From Endocalyx cinctus (Eukaryota > Ascomycota > Sordariomycetes > Amphisphaeriales > Apiosporaceae), in the NCBI GenBank assembly GCA_001600455.1, contig BCKC01000010.1, positions 1,308,144 through 1,372,143 on the forward strand: a stretch of 64,000 nucleotides of DNA. The letters are read 5' to 3'. Each line of letters starts with the position of its first letter. The stretch's first letter is position 1. The notes under the pieces are model-generated. The model made no database searches and was not told the DNA's origin. It saw only the letters and a program-made list of their open reading frames with translations. Both the position numbers and the translations under genes were made by a program. Below are positions 11,218-23,981 of this stretch, piece after piece.

Positions 11218-12788
11218 GCGATAATATTGTATGTTAAAGGGCTTACCTTATCGAGGATAAGGGAGGCGGGGAAAGACGGAAGAAAAAAAAAGAGAGAAAA
11301 GACAAGAGAAACAAGCGAAAGAAAGTTCCGGAGGTTCCGGAAGGATGATGAATTATGAAGTAGCTTCATTACAGTAGATTCGATGATTATTGCATTATTT
11401 TTATGTATCGATCTTGTTATTAGCCTATTAAACTACCTAGTCAGCGACGCGCATTGATAAGATAAAAACGCGACGAGTGAGGTGTTCGGTGTCGTTGTGA
11501 TACTGTAAATCATAATCATATTGGTAAGCCAACTCAGCCAGATAGATTAAGCTTACAGATTTCCACGTAGCGATTACTTAGGGACAAGTACTGTATATGC
11601 ACAACACACTGCAAGTACCTGACTATCCACTAAACTCCTACTAAAAATGGAACCTGCACAGGTGAGGTATTTCGGCTGTTCGGTTCCAAAGTTGTCATCA
11701 ATCTCCTAATTCTATACGTCGTATGTATACATGTAAGCTTGGTATTTATCCAATATCCAATCTCGGTATACGTATAGGTCAGTGGTCAGTGGATGGGTTC
11801 AATTTCGATTGAAGAAAGAAGCAATGAACAATAAGCAACGAAGAAGAAGAAGAAAAAGAAAAAGAAAAAGGAATGGAAAAAGGCCTGTCGTCTTATCACA
11901 TTGCATACAGTGTAAACTAAGGCCTAATAAATTCCTTTTAGGGGGTCTTTATTGTTTCTTTCTCGGCGCTAACGGCTTTACACTGTCACCCAGAAGCAGG
12001 CTTTAATAGGCTTCTAATAATCACTAAATATAAGGCACGATTAGCAGCCATGTTTCGGTACTTGGTTTCCGATTTCAATATCCGTTGTAATATTCCGCGG
12101 AATATCTTCTTTCTCTTTAAGGCTGCTTATATGTTTATTTCTATCGAATTTTTTATTTCCATTCTCTAGAATAGGTAGATAGGTACTTTTAGGTAAGTGA
12201 GCTTTAGGTAAGTAAGTAAATAGTGAGTGATAGAAAAAAAAAAAAAAAAAAAAAAAAAATGGGTGGTGATGAGGCCCTTATTGGTACCTAGGGCTGCTAG
12301 GTTAATATGTTATTCATCCTTACTAAGAGTCATCATGTACTCGCCTAGATGATTACAATTCAAAAGAGAGAGGATCACCTCATCAGTTACTTAGATGAAA
12401 AACTCCCTGTTTTTTTCTCTCTCTCTTTTCCTTTTTTATCAATAATATGTTTCCTTTTATTTTCGTTTTATATCTTCCCCTCCTTAATCCTTAATATGCG
12501 CCAAGTTTTAAGATATACTACGTTATGATTTCAAATGGTTAACGGTACCCAGCAAGTTTTTTCATCGCTATGTGAAAATAAAAATAATAATTCAATTCTA
12601 ACTGGGCTGCATATACCACTTACATACATTTCACTTTAAGAACCTTATCTTTGAAAACATATATCTGCACATATAACTAGGTATATCCATATACCATTGT
12701 CTTGCGTTGTGTTACACAAGGTACATAACTCGGATCCTCGCCTAAGCTTTAGAAGAAATATCCGTCGAATCAAAAAATAGCATTCAGA
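11218..12788. other. Intergenic spacer with poly(A) tract
   Basis: AT-rich spacer between the glutaminase and MFS genes. A 26-nt A run lies at 12234-12259. Short GAAGAAG/AAAG-rich ORFs (for example at 11782) look like low-complexity sequence. No gene is supported. Confidence 0.5.
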
Positions 12789-14551
12789 ATGGATGAGATG
12801 GATGAAAAGCGAAAAGAAAGAGGAACATCTCCACCGGCATCGGATTCGATCGAACACATCCCCGGTTCATCGTCGGAAGGAGACTACGAGAACGAACTCG
12901 GAATACAACCGTCTCGCGTCGAGTCAATATGGCCTGTCGATCATTTATCCTTTCCCCGAGAGGCTTTGATGGTCTTCGTTGTCTGCATGGCTCAATTCAC
13001 CACTCGTAAGTTGGTCGCCATCCCTACACTCGATCTTCGTACCGATTACTTCAAGGTTATCGTACAATGATATAACAACACGCACATATATATGTAAAAC
13101 TTATAAATCCTTTTCAATTAACCCACTTTTTTTTCTCTCTCTTTCTATCAGAATCCGCCTTACTTGAGACCCTTCTCCTCCTCCGCACCATCGGCGACCA
13201 CTTCGGCGTCACGGAGCCAGCCCGGCTCGCCTGGCTCGTCGCCGGGTACTCGCTCACCGTGGGGACCTTCATCCTCTTCTCGGGCCGCCTCGGCGACGTC
13301 TTCGGGTACAAGCGGATGCTGATGATCGGTTTTGCCTGGTTCAGCGTCTGGTCCGTCGTCGTCGGCTTGAGCGCGTACTCGAACTTCGTCCTCGCCGTCT
13401 TCGCCCGCGTCCTGCAGGGGATCGGCCCGGCCTTGTGCCTGCCGAACGGCCTCGCCATCCTCGGCGCCGTGTACCCGCCCGGTCACCGCAAGGCCATGGT
13501 CTTCGCCTTCTTCGGCGCCGTCGCCCCCACCGGCGCCATCACCGGCGGGATCGTCGGGTCGGCGCTCGCCCTCCTCTGGTGGCCTTGGGGCCCCTGGGCT
13601 ATGGGCATCTGGCTCGCCGTCCTCGTCGGCCTCGCGTACGTCGGGATCCCCGACCTCGCGCGCGATAGGGACCACCATCACGCGCCCCGGGGCGGCCGGT
13701 CCTGGCGCGCGCTCGTCGAGGAGCTGGATATCCCCGGCGCCGTCGCGGGCGTCGTCGCTTTAGTCCTGTTCAACTTCGCCTGGGTCCAAGCGCCGATCGC
13801 GGGATGGGGCACGGCCGAGATCATCGTCCCGCTGGTGGCCGGTCTGGCCCTCTTCGGCGTCTTCGTCCTCGTCGAGTTCAAGTACGCGCCGAAACCGCTC
13901 CTTCCCTTCGACGTGATCAACGGCCACGTCGCGTTCGTGCTGACCGTCGTCGCCTGCGGCTGGGGCACCTTCGGGATCTGGTCTTTGTACCTGACGCAGA
14001 CGCTCGAGCAGGTCCGCCACTTACCGCCCGTGCTCGCGGGCGTCTGGCTTATCCCCCTCGTCGTCGCCGGGATCGGCGCCGCCATCTTTACGGGTTTGCT
14101 CCTGGGCCCGCTGAAGGTGGGCCCTCCCGCCGTGATGACGCTCGCGCTCGCCGCTTTCACCGTCGGCGTGACCCTCGTGGCGACGGTGCCGCCCGACCAG
14201 ACGTACTGGGGCCAGACGTTCGTGTCCAACGTGATCATCCCGCTCGGCATGGACTGCTCGTTCCCGGCCGCGACGCTGATCCTGTCGGACGCGGTCGGCA
14301 AGAGGCATCAGGGCATCGGCGCGAGCCTGGTCAACACCGTCGTCAACTACAGCATCGCCCTCGCGGTCGGGTTCGCCGGCACGGTCGAGCTGCACGTCGC
14401 CCACGGGGATACCCTGAGGGGGTTCAGGGGCGCGCTTTACCTCGGCATAGGCTTGGCGGGGCTGGGCTTGGTGATTTGTCTGCTGTACATGCTGAGGGAA
14501 TGGTGGGTCGGAAGGAGGAGTAGGAGGGATCTGGCTAATGCGGATGTTTGA
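12789..14551 (+). CDS. MFS transporter, DHA2-like (2 exons)
   Basis: Exons 12789-13005 and 13152-14551 join in phase 1 to 538 aa; the intron starts GTAAGT and ends ATCAG. After a hydrophilic, acidic ~55-aa N-terminus come multiple hydrophobic segments. The first helix spans the splice (VFVVCMAQFTT then QSALLETLLLL). The loop motif GRLGDVFGYKRM (MFS motif A) follows helix 2, and RVLQGIGPALCLPNGLAIL and GAVAPTGAITGGIVGSAL are typical of DHA2 drug:H+ antiporters such as the aminotriazole-resistance type. It should act in the plasma membrane as an efflux carrier; the substrate cannot be read from the sequence. It is the nearest transporter to the type III PKS/P450 pair (4.7 kb away), so a link to that pathway is possible but unproven. 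Confidence 0.85.
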
Positions 14552-17500
14552 TTGGATTCACGCTAGTTAGTGGCCAAGAAAGAAAGAGAGAAAATTTGGT
14601 TAGAAGTGGCAAAAAGAAAAAAGAAATGTACAATACTGTACCTAGGAAATAAATTCCCATTAGTGGCATAATTAGTTTTTTTTTTTTTTTTTTTTNTTTT
14701 TGTTCTGGCCCCGGGAGATGGCGTAAAAGTGTGCATAGAATAGAATATATTCTACAAGAGGCCTTTTTAGTTTAGCCTACGAATATACATAGAACTTGCT
14801 GTTTAACTTCAAGTGGATCTGTAGTATAGTATCTAGTGTTAGAGTATCCGGCAAGGTCCCTCCCTACTCGGCATTCTAAACTAGTATCTGGCATGTGGTG
14901 ATCGTAATAGCTAGCGTTATGATGATAGATATCAATATCTAGGTTCTACGTCATTGAACCCGTGGATTAAATACGTACGAAACCATTATATGTACATACG
15001 TACGACGTCCCCTTGAGAAGTGGTTCGTGGTTCTCTCCCCACATAGATACGAGCGACGATGTAACGACATGTTTTGTTTTGGGCAGTGCCGTCTCGGCGG
15101 CGTAAGAAACCTCGGTGGATATTACTTCAATCGAGATACACGGCATCTAATCTCGTATCCACTTGTCTTCGGCAGATCGCTTGACGGGGGCACTATCTTC
15201 TATTAAGATCGTGGATTAACCATAGTTCCTTGGCTCATTTGGCCCACGATATCCACGTACTGTGGTTTGATGAGCCTATGCGCCCTCTCCGCGATTTTAT
15301 TCTAGCAACCTAAAAGTGACGGTGTTTGGTACGGTATGATATAACTGAGCATGAGTATCATGTAATTTTCTTATATGCTACATATACTTTCAAGATTATT
15401 ACCGACGATGACGATGAGGATATGAGCTTTGCGTCGTTCCACCGCCATATTTTCCTCTCGAGCTCTCCCTGTTACCTATTTCCGTGCGTGTTCCCACCTT
15501 TTTTTTAACCTCTAATTTACCTGCCACCCTTCGATTGCGGCGAGTTCTTAACAACGCTCTGCTTTCACGTGCAATTGATTTCATTTCATCATCGTATACT
15601 CCGAAACCTGTTTTACTTGCCGTCTCTTATTTTCCGAGATATCTTGGCAGGGGATTTTCATAAGCACAAGGATTTATCTTTATTATCATGAACTTATTCG
15701 TTGTGAACTGGACTATAAGCCAATTATTTAAAGTTGCCTGGTATGATATGTTCGAATATTTTGCCCACTAATAGTACCTAAGAGAGATACCAGGCAGATA
15801 GGATTCATCTCATCTTCTCCTTCTTCCCTATGCGTAAGAGGCTAAGAGTCTAATTGGTAACATTTCCATGTTTGTACATATCTTTCGTCCTTCGATGCTT
15901 GGCCGGAGAGGTAGCGGGATCAAAGTTCTGAGTCGAGTCTCTTGATCAGGCCTATTTGATCACGTTAGATCATTTCTTACTAAGTAAAGATGTCGGCTAC
16001 CTTCACTTTGTAATCATACTTACTAAACGAAAGCAATAAATCAAATATTGCTACAGATAAAATTGATGGGCCTTATGTTAGAGACATATTTCTACTGTCG
16101 GTCGTCAACATGATTGGGCCTTCTACTTCAATGACCCTAGGTCGACTTTCTGTGGGATAATTATCCCAGCAGCATAACTGAAAATAGGGCGAACTTCTGA
16201 ACTAACAAGGAAAAGATGGTCTGTTGCCATGGCCTGATTTCTTGGGATTAACCAGGAGCTGCCAGGTACACCCTATTAGCGTTAAGACAGATCCGCCAGG
16301 TCTTTCTCGGTATGCCCGCCGATTATGTACACTCCTTATCGGAACCGAACCGGGGCATAGGATTGGTAAAGTAACGGCAATCAGCCTTGAAATAGAACGA
16401 ATGAGACGTAGCACAATGATATGCTGCGGCGTAGCAACTGCACGCGATTGAGATCGCCTTTTTTAACCACATACAACATTACTCCACCTACGATGATACG
16501 ATGGCAAGGTGACAGAGGTGCCAAGGGATTACACCAGCATTAGAAAGAGCCACTGTAATATTGTAGAAGCCTCAATGTCTACTATAATCACTCATGCCAA
16601 TACGACTACTAAGCTTTATCTTAAACGCAGTCATGCTTTAATTCCGTGCCCATCGGAAGTAATATATGTCAGTCGAAGGATGATTCCAATCATTAAATAG
16701 CGGGTCTAACACTTTCCCACTACACATAATAACCGTAATCAGTTGAAATACGGGACTTGGTATCAGAACGTACAGTGTGATGAAAAGCGAGAGTATCCAG
16801 TTATTACGCCTTAGTCATATCCATCTGTGCGAGACCGCTGCACAAGCACGCCACAATTATCAGCTTCTTCCATGCCAACGCATTACCTTCTTACGATTAT
16901 TAGATAACCTGCCAGCCAGCCAGCCAGCCCAACTAAGTATTCAATTGTTTAATGGCCATCAATCGTTTTTACTTTGTCCGCCTGCCTATTCAAGACGTTT
17001 TGAAACTCGGAAGGGCCCCACCTAACGTCCCATTAAGATAAGCCGCCCACAGATGAGATGATGTCAGGGATTGCCGGAAAACGAGGCATAACCCTTCCGA
17101 GGTTTTTCTATCCCTGGCTGCTTGGCTGCTTGGGTTGCCAGGTTGCCTCGATAGAAAAATTATGTGGTGTAGTAGTATTTCTAGGACTTACAGAGGCTCT
17201 TTTAAAAAAAGAAAAACATAAGAATAATTTCATTGTTACCTTCTCTTTCCGTAAATAAGTTTCAAGAAAAAGAAATAAAAAGCTCACCGCTACCAAAAAC
17301 GGCAAATGATCTCTTTTCACAGAGAGCAATTTCAAAAGCATCCTGGTATAGACATGGTGAGAGTCTAGACAAATTTAAGCTTTACGGTCTCCGGCTTACT
17401 TTTGAAACTCGGAAAACGACATTTGTTAGTGCTTATCAAAGTCTTCTATTCTACCTCCCATGAAATCCCTACGCCACTTACTGTGGACTGCACTATACCT

Positions 17501-19297
17501 CATTCTATCCGTCACAGACGGGAGAAGGGTCTACCCGCCCTGCTAGCTGAAGCTAGGGTCAGGCTCACCCTGCGTTTTTTTTTCGCGTCTTTCTTCAAGT
17601 TCCCTGCATAAAACGGCATAAGCCGAGAGATTCTTGTATACTCTGTACTGTACCTTAAAATACCTTTACAAAGGTTTCTAGTGGATATTCACGTTGAGTT
17701 AAAAGGGGAAAAAGCACGACATTGTTTATATACCTTGTTAAACTTTTCATCTCATAAACAAGCTTAGAAATAGTATATCTTGGCTCTCTATGAAAATGAG
17801 AATTTATACTAATTATAGACACGGATTTCAATGACGACATATCATATTGATATATCTCTTTTACTAACTCCGCTCACTCTCTCATGAAACATACCACACC
17901 TAAATCTTACTTTATTTCAACTTCACCGCATATACCTAGTAGTTATAGTAATTCGTGGCCAGATATCATTCTTCCTTAACAAGGATACACAGATGCAGTC
18001 AGATTGAAAACGATCAGTAAGCAACGATGGTCTGTAAAGTTGCTGGGAGGAATACTGCGTACTTGAGTATCGGTAGTATCTTGCTTGGTAATTGAACTTT
18101 TTTTCGTCTCTATTGAAAGTGACCAGAGGCTACGTAAGATAGCAAATCTGATTACATGCCGGCAGGGATTATTGAGGAATCAATGGCAGATCATCTCGGC
18201 GAAACAAGCATAACCAAGTTCTTTCCCTACTATGTACATATATTAAAAAATGACCCTATCGTGATTTTGTGTATCCACAGGCCGATAACCAGATGTTCTC
18301 TTTATTTTTTTTTCTTGAAAATTTATATGTCATATGACGCCAGCTACCGCGATACCGGATAAGCTTATGTACCACCATACGTGAATTGAGTTATATTGAA
18401 AATGTAACGAGTCTGATCTCTTGTCAATTAATAAGAGTTCTTCAAGGGGTGTTGTATATTAACACCTGACATAATAGGCTATTAAACTACTAAGGCGAAA
18501 CAGGTTAATTTCACATGATACTGTACAACTCTGAGCCTCCGAACCGAACCCCATAATAAGGGTCCGCTAAATTATCACATAGCTCGCCACCTAACTGGCA
18601 TGTTGGTACAAGAAGTTGTCACAAATTGCAGTCTGAAAATTTATTTCTTCCTCTTCCTCTTCTTTCCTAGGGTAGCGGTGTAGTGGATTCTATTATCCTA
18701 TACGAAAGAAAACTAATGCAGAATGCAGTCATCGGGGAGAGAAAAGCGTGGGATGTATATTTTGGGATGGTATATGGCTCATAGGTTCAGAGCATATCAT
18801 CATATGTGTGTCTGTATGCCTCTCAAAAATGAGATACGTCCAAGAAATGTGGTTACTACGATAAGTCCTAGCCCACGTCGCTACCGTAAGTGCCTGCGTG
18901 GATAGATATGCAACCTCTACTCAACCCTTACACCACCCCTGGTCGATTCGAACCTCAAGACCCTTTGATCGATCTGGGATGAGCTATTTTGAGTAAGACG
19001 TTTGATTAACTGGCTCTTCGGGCATGTCGCTGACCCAAGGCTACCGTATTACTCGGCCCGGGTTATTCCCACACTGATACAGCACAACAAGACTCTCCCC
19101 GGAGCTCTAGCATTTAAGAACCCATCAAACACCCAGATTGTCTCTACTGGAAAGTTCATGGTCGGTATCTTCTAGGGCTACATATCAACCACTCCTTGTT
19201 GATCCTTCCTCCTTGCCTTTCAAATCACCTCCCTTCACCCTTTTCTTTTTTCTGTAAGAAAAAAAAAAGTAAGACTTCGAGAACAACAACAGCAAAC
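14552..19297. other. 4.7 kb gene-poor spacer
   Basis: Between the MFS and type III PKS genes. It has a T-run with one ambiguous base (N at 14696), a short CCAG repeat near 16914-16928 and only short unrelated ORFs. I checked a GATTCGAACC string near 18946 as a possible tRNA B box on the minus strand, but no cloverleaf forms around it. No gene is supported. Confidence 0.5.
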
Positions 19298-20584
19298 ATG
19301 GGTATCACCTCCTCCAGTCCCGCCAATGTGGCCGCCACAGAGAAAACCAGCAATACTCTCACCATCACCGGTTTAGGGTCAGAATGGCCTGAGACCCTAG
19401 TCGGAAAAGATGAGCTTCGAGAGTATGCCGAGAAGATGTACCCGGGAGACGCAGAATGGTAAGTAGAAGGCCTATTCTTTACTTTCATATCACAAAACTT
19501 TTCACCCAACATGATATCTTCTTTCTTTTCACACGAGCATCAAAACAAGACTAATTTTAAGGGGTAATAATACAACAGGCTTCAAAAGCTCTTAAAGGTT
19601 AACGGCCAGACGGGTATCGAGACCCGCGCCCTCCTGAGCTGCTGGAACGACCCGATGTGGACGGGCCCCATCCCGCCTACTATCGAGCAAGTCCACGACG
19701 CGTTCGACAAGTACGCTCCCCCCTTGACGGCGGGCGCGGCCCGCAAAGCCCTCGCGGAAAGCGGCTTCGGCGCCAACGCCGTCACCCACATGGTGACGGT
19801 GACGGCGACGAACTGCAAGTGTCCCGGGTACGACCACCTCGTAGCCGAAGAGCTCGGCATCTCACCCGACGCCGAGAGGTCTCTGATCGCGGGTTCCGGC
19901 TGCGCCGGCGGGTTAGCCGCCCTGCGCGTGGCCAACAGCATGGCGACGGGGGCGACCCTGCGGGGAAAGCCGGCGAGGATCCTGGTCCTCGCGTGCGAGC
20001 TCAGCAGCATCAACCTGCGGGCCGAGCTCGAGGCCGGCCGGGATTCCGGCAAGCTGCGTATCGGCGCCGCCCTGTTCAGCGACGGGGCCGCGGCCGTGGT
20101 CCTCTGCAACGACGCGGCGCTGGCCGCGTCCGAGAAGATCCCGCGGCTCTTCACCGTCGAGGACTGGTGCCAGTACGTCTCCCCGGACACCTACGAGCAG
20201 GTCTCCGTCACCACGAACTCTAAAGGTTTCCTCGTCTACTTGTCCAAGGATTTGCCCAAGCACGCCGCCGCCGCCGTAAAGAGGCCCCTCCAGCGCATGT
20301 TCGCCGACCAGCCCGACTTGCCGTCCCCGAGCGCTTGCGATTGGGCGTTGCACGCTGGTGGTTCCGCTATTATTAAGGGCGTGCAGAACTCTCTGGGCAT
20401 ACCGCAGAAGAACTTGAGAGCTACGAGTGATATCTACGGCTCGAGAGGGAACACTGCGAGCGTCACGGTCTTGGCTGTTCTCGATAAGTTGCGCACGATG
20501 GGCCCCGGAACGAAGGACGTCGTCATGTGCAGCTTCGGACCGGGTTTGACGGTTGAGATGGCGCGGTTGAAGCGGCACTGCTAA
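19298..20584 (+). CDS. Type III polyketide synthase (chalcone/resorcinol synthase-like, 2 exons)
   Basis: Exons 19298-19458 and 19579-20584 join in phase 2 to 388 aa, the usual type III PKS length. The enzyme condenses an acyl-CoA starter with malonyl-CoA and cyclises the chain to pyrones, resorcinols or similar products. The catalytic triad is visible: Cys162 in GSGCAGGLAALR, His312 in DWALHAGGSAII and Asn345 in GSRGNTASVTV. The C-terminal CSFGPGLTVE is the family's GFGPG-type loop, here SFGPG. The ATG at 19298 lies just before the conserved N-terminal region (LTITGLGSEWPE), and the intron begins GTAAGT and ends ACAG. It is convergent with a P450 1.4 kb downstream; together they may make and oxidise one product. 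Starter and product are unknown. Confidence 0.92.
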
Positions 20585-21056
20585 ACTTGCTGGTTGATTG
20601 CCAATGACGAATTTTATTTTGCTTTGGGTACTTCAACAATCTAACGTGGCGTATTACGAGATAATGAAATTATCTGGGAAGTGGCTATTTTGCGACCATT
20701 AGCTTGCTGTCATCTGGTATATAAAAGAATGCACAAGTTATTGGCTTTTCGCAGAATTTCTCTTTCCGGATGCCCCCCTTTTTTTTTTCAACCAACTGGA
20801 TGCATTACAGGATATTCTTTTTTCTGCTTAACTTTTCATCAGCCTGTATATAGATTGTCGGTGGCGTTACGGGTACCTTGGTTATTGACTGGTTGATTTA
20901 TTACAGCTTTCAAGAAGTAGAAATGAATTACTTCACGTTAGTTTACAGCTAGATTAATAGTAAATTGCTAGAAGTATAAGAGTTCAAAATAGCGTCATGC
21001 TGTTCAAGACTTAAAAATGCTAATGACTTTAAATAATATTACTTTGACTCTACACA
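20585..21056. other. Spacer after the type III PKS
   Basis: About 470 bp with no supported gene; it leads into the LTR-like relic. Confidence 0.5.
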
Positions 21057-21308
21057 TGTGTAGTTTTCAGGGTCTTAGATATCACAGGGAATACGATGCG
21101 TGTCTTCGGCTACCCTCCGGGTAGCCCCAACAGGATACGTCTATATAAGGGAGGGGCTCCGCCCTGAAGAGATAGAATAAAAGGTCAAGATCAATGGAAT
21201 AGTTGTTCAACTCTTCAACTATATCCCTGTCTCACTGCTAAGCTCCGTCTACGTAACTGCGATGTCCTAGACTCTAACATATCCCTATCCTCTGACAGTA
21301 CTTGATCA
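21057..21308 (+). mobile_element. Degenerate solo-LTR-like relic, plus orientation
   Basis: About 250 bp beginning TG and ending CA. It matches a second copy at 51661-51892 on the other strand. Shared blocks are GGTCTTAG near the start, CGTCTATATAAGGGAGG (TATA-like), GGTCAAGATCAAT and CACTGCTAAGCT. A perfect hairpin, GGCTACCC with GGGTAGCC, lies near 21109-21127. No internal retrotransposon frame and no clear target duplication are seen, so the ends are approximate. Confidence 0.6.
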
Positions 21309-21553
21309 AGGGGTTGGTTTGTACCTACATACCTTCTGTCGTTTTTACAAGTAACTCCGTTAATGTAACTGCGTTACCCTACATTCCCACATAACCCATT
21401 CTCTTGCGCCCAAGTTGTGTATAACTGAGCAAAGGAACGAACGGGTTAAAACATGTTGTGATAAGCTAGATTACGCTTAGGGTTGCTCATAATGAAAGGT
21501 AGTCTGAAGTTAATAGTAGAATGAAATAGCGGCTACTACAATACATTCTTACA

Positions 21554-21660
21554 CCTCACCTTAATCCTCATCCTAATCCTAACCGTAATCCTAAACCTAA
21601 TCCCGATCCTAATCCTAATGGTAATCCTAGTCCTGATCCTAGTCCTAATCCTCTACTCAG
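21554..21660 (+). repeat. Degenerate CCTAAT hexamer array
   Basis: About 100 bp made of imperfect 6-nt units of the type CCTAAT (variants CCTAAC, CCTCAT, CCGTAAT, CCTAGT, CCTGAT). The unit is one base away from the telomeric CCCTAA. It sits between the LTR-like relic and the P450 3' end. Confidence 0.7.
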
Positions 21661-21961
21661 TCCAATGCTCAGGGGATGCTAAGGCTGTTCCAATGCTGCT
21701 GCATACTAGGGATTTTGTCGCTCATCTCCTAATTGTTAGCGTATCTTTCTATTCACTAGCCAAGTGGAACACAGGCCACACAATCTGACCATACCGTAAC
21801 ATCATATTACTGTTCCCAGTGTAATAGAATACAATAATAGGTAAAGAGATAAAAGGAAAAGAAATACCAATTAATTTTGTCTCTTACATCTTCTCCATGT
21901 GAGATGTTCAAAGATCATACAAATGAAAACCCATAATTATACAAAGCCCAGTATACTCCAT

Positions 21962-23981
21962 TCAAGCGAACCTCCGTCTACGTACCCTCAACGTCTCAGA
22001 AAGAGGAGGTGCAATGTGACCAAAGAACCACTTGTTCGCGGGTCTCTCGGGAATCGGCTCGATCTCGTACATGAGCGCAATATGCGCCAACGCAATTTTA
22101 AGCTGATTGGCGGCGAAGAAGCGTCCGGGACTGTCGAGTGTCAATTATTGTCAGCTACATGAGATCGAAAGATAGAAACGGAAAAGACCAAAAAAAAAAA
22201 AACATACCAAGCGTGCGACCCGTGACTAAACCCCATAAACGTCTCGCTCGTGTTCACCAACGACAGCGGCTTCCTCTTCTCCACCTCGACGTCGTCCTCC
22301 TGCACGAACCGAAACGGGTCGTATCTCGCCGCGTCCGCGTACGCGTCCTCGTCCCTGTGCACGCTATACCCCGACACCCCGACTTTAGTACCGCGCGGGA
22401 TGCGCGTACCGTCGGGTAAGACGACGCCCTCGGGCGCGATCACCATCTTGACGACGCCGCGCTCGACGAACCCGTTGAGCCGCATGCTCTCGCGCAGGGC
22501 CGAGTCCACGCGCGTCATGCGGCCGAGGATCGCCCGGGACCAGACCCCGCCCGTACCGGTACCGCCTCGACGATAAGGGGAGAAGGTCTTGGGAGAGGAC
22601 GACGACGCGGCGGGTTCGGTCTCTCGTCTGACCTCGTCCCGTAACGACGAGAGGGTCGAGGCGCAGGACGGCGACGAGGCTAGGTCGAAGAGCGCGTTCG
22701 TTAGCGTTATTACGGACGAGTGGATCGCCGCGAAGGTGAGGACCGAAAAGCGGATGGCGATCACGCTCGGGTCGAGGAGGGCGGGGTTGGTCATGGGCTT
22801 GGCGAGGGCGTGCTCGATTGCCCATTGCACGTAGTCGTTCTGCGAAGTACGTCAGATTTATGTAACCCCTTTTCATTCATCGACCGAGAATTTTTGGAGG
22901 CTGACACTAGTTAAGGGATAAAAAAAAAGGTTGGGAGAGAAAAGTGAAGAACGTACAGGTGGCTTGGAGTCTACAAAAGGTAGCTTGTCCGTCACCGATG
23001 TCGTCAGCTGCTCCAGACGCTCCTGGATGATGGGTATCATGTACCGGGCGCAGATGCGGTACTGGACGTAGTCGTAAAACGTGATCACGGGCGCCACAAT
23101 TCTATTGCGTGTTCACGTCAGCAACTCGGCTACACTTGAGCAGAAGCAACCATGTATCATCCTAACTCACGGTCTAAGAAAGGCGGGGAAAATACTAAGC
23201 GCCGCCGCGGCGACGGCGACGTTCTTGATAAAGCGGCTACAAGCCCTCAAAAACGTCGAATCGCGACACAGCGGCGTCCCCATGAGGACGCGCACGGTCA
23301 GGCGAGCGACCACGTCCAAAACGGTATCGTAGACTTTTACCTCGCGCCAACCCTCGTCGTCGTCGCCATCGCCGCCGCCCCAGTTCTTCTCGAGCGCGGC
23401 GACGGCCTCGTCCACGACGTCGGCCGTGAAGGCGCCGATCCGCTTCGTCAGCTGGTGGTGGATGATCTCCGGGTGGACCGGGTGCTCGACCCGGTTCGCG
23501 TGCAGGAAGGTGTGCTCCGCCTGCAGGAACTGCCGGTTTACCCGCTCCTGGCTGAGGACGGAGTCCGGCTGCTCGAGGAGCCAGGAGAGCTGCGAGGGCG
23601 GGAGGACGACCTGCGCTCCGGTGAGGTAGTACGGTAGGACGTAGGTTAGGCCGTTTTTGGAGTACTTGAAGATGGGTTAGGATGATGTTAGTGAAAAAAA
23701 ATTTGTAGAGGTAGATGTGAAAAAGGGAATGGTGATCGAACCTGGTTGTAGCCTTCGTCGAGGAGATCCTTCAAGTGGAAGACGCTTCGCAAGTTGGCTT
23801 TGGCTCGCGCGAAGGGACCCCCGCCTCTCGGCGTTCCGGCCCATGGCAGGTTTTCAGGGAGACCTGAGTCTGAGAATAGACGGCGGAGGAGGTTGATGAT
23901 GACGATAAGGGGCATGGCCACAATTATAATTGCCAATATGGGAGCAACGACGCTGAGCGTCGTGTGGGAAAGAAAAATCAT
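21962..23981 (-). CDS. Cytochrome P450 monooxygenase (5 exons)
   Basis: Exons: 23981-23742, 23664-23171, 23101-22957, 22839-22208, 22130-21962; they join in frame to 559 aa. It is a heme-thiolate oxygenase anchored by an N-terminal hydrophobic helix (about aa 8-33). Landmarks: Pro-rich linker near ENLPWAG, I-helix FAAIHSS, ExxR helix as ESMR in DSALRESMRL, a PERF-like DPFRF, and the heme loop FSHGSHACPGRFFA, with the ligand Cys504 rebuilt exactly across the last splice. The pattern resembles the fungal ent-kaurene-oxidase-like (CYP503-like) group, but I do not assign a family. The first intron has an unusual donor (GTTCGA) with a good CTAAC branch site. It faces the type III PKS and could oxidise its product. 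Confidence 0.9.

Noticed and set aside
12234..12275. Shared TGGGTGGTGATG string after an A-run here and at 28087
   Set aside because: The match is too short and isolated to call a retroposed repeat.
18930..18975. tRNA-like B box on the minus strand (GGTTCGAATC)
   Set aside because: No T stem, D arm or acceptor stem forms around it.
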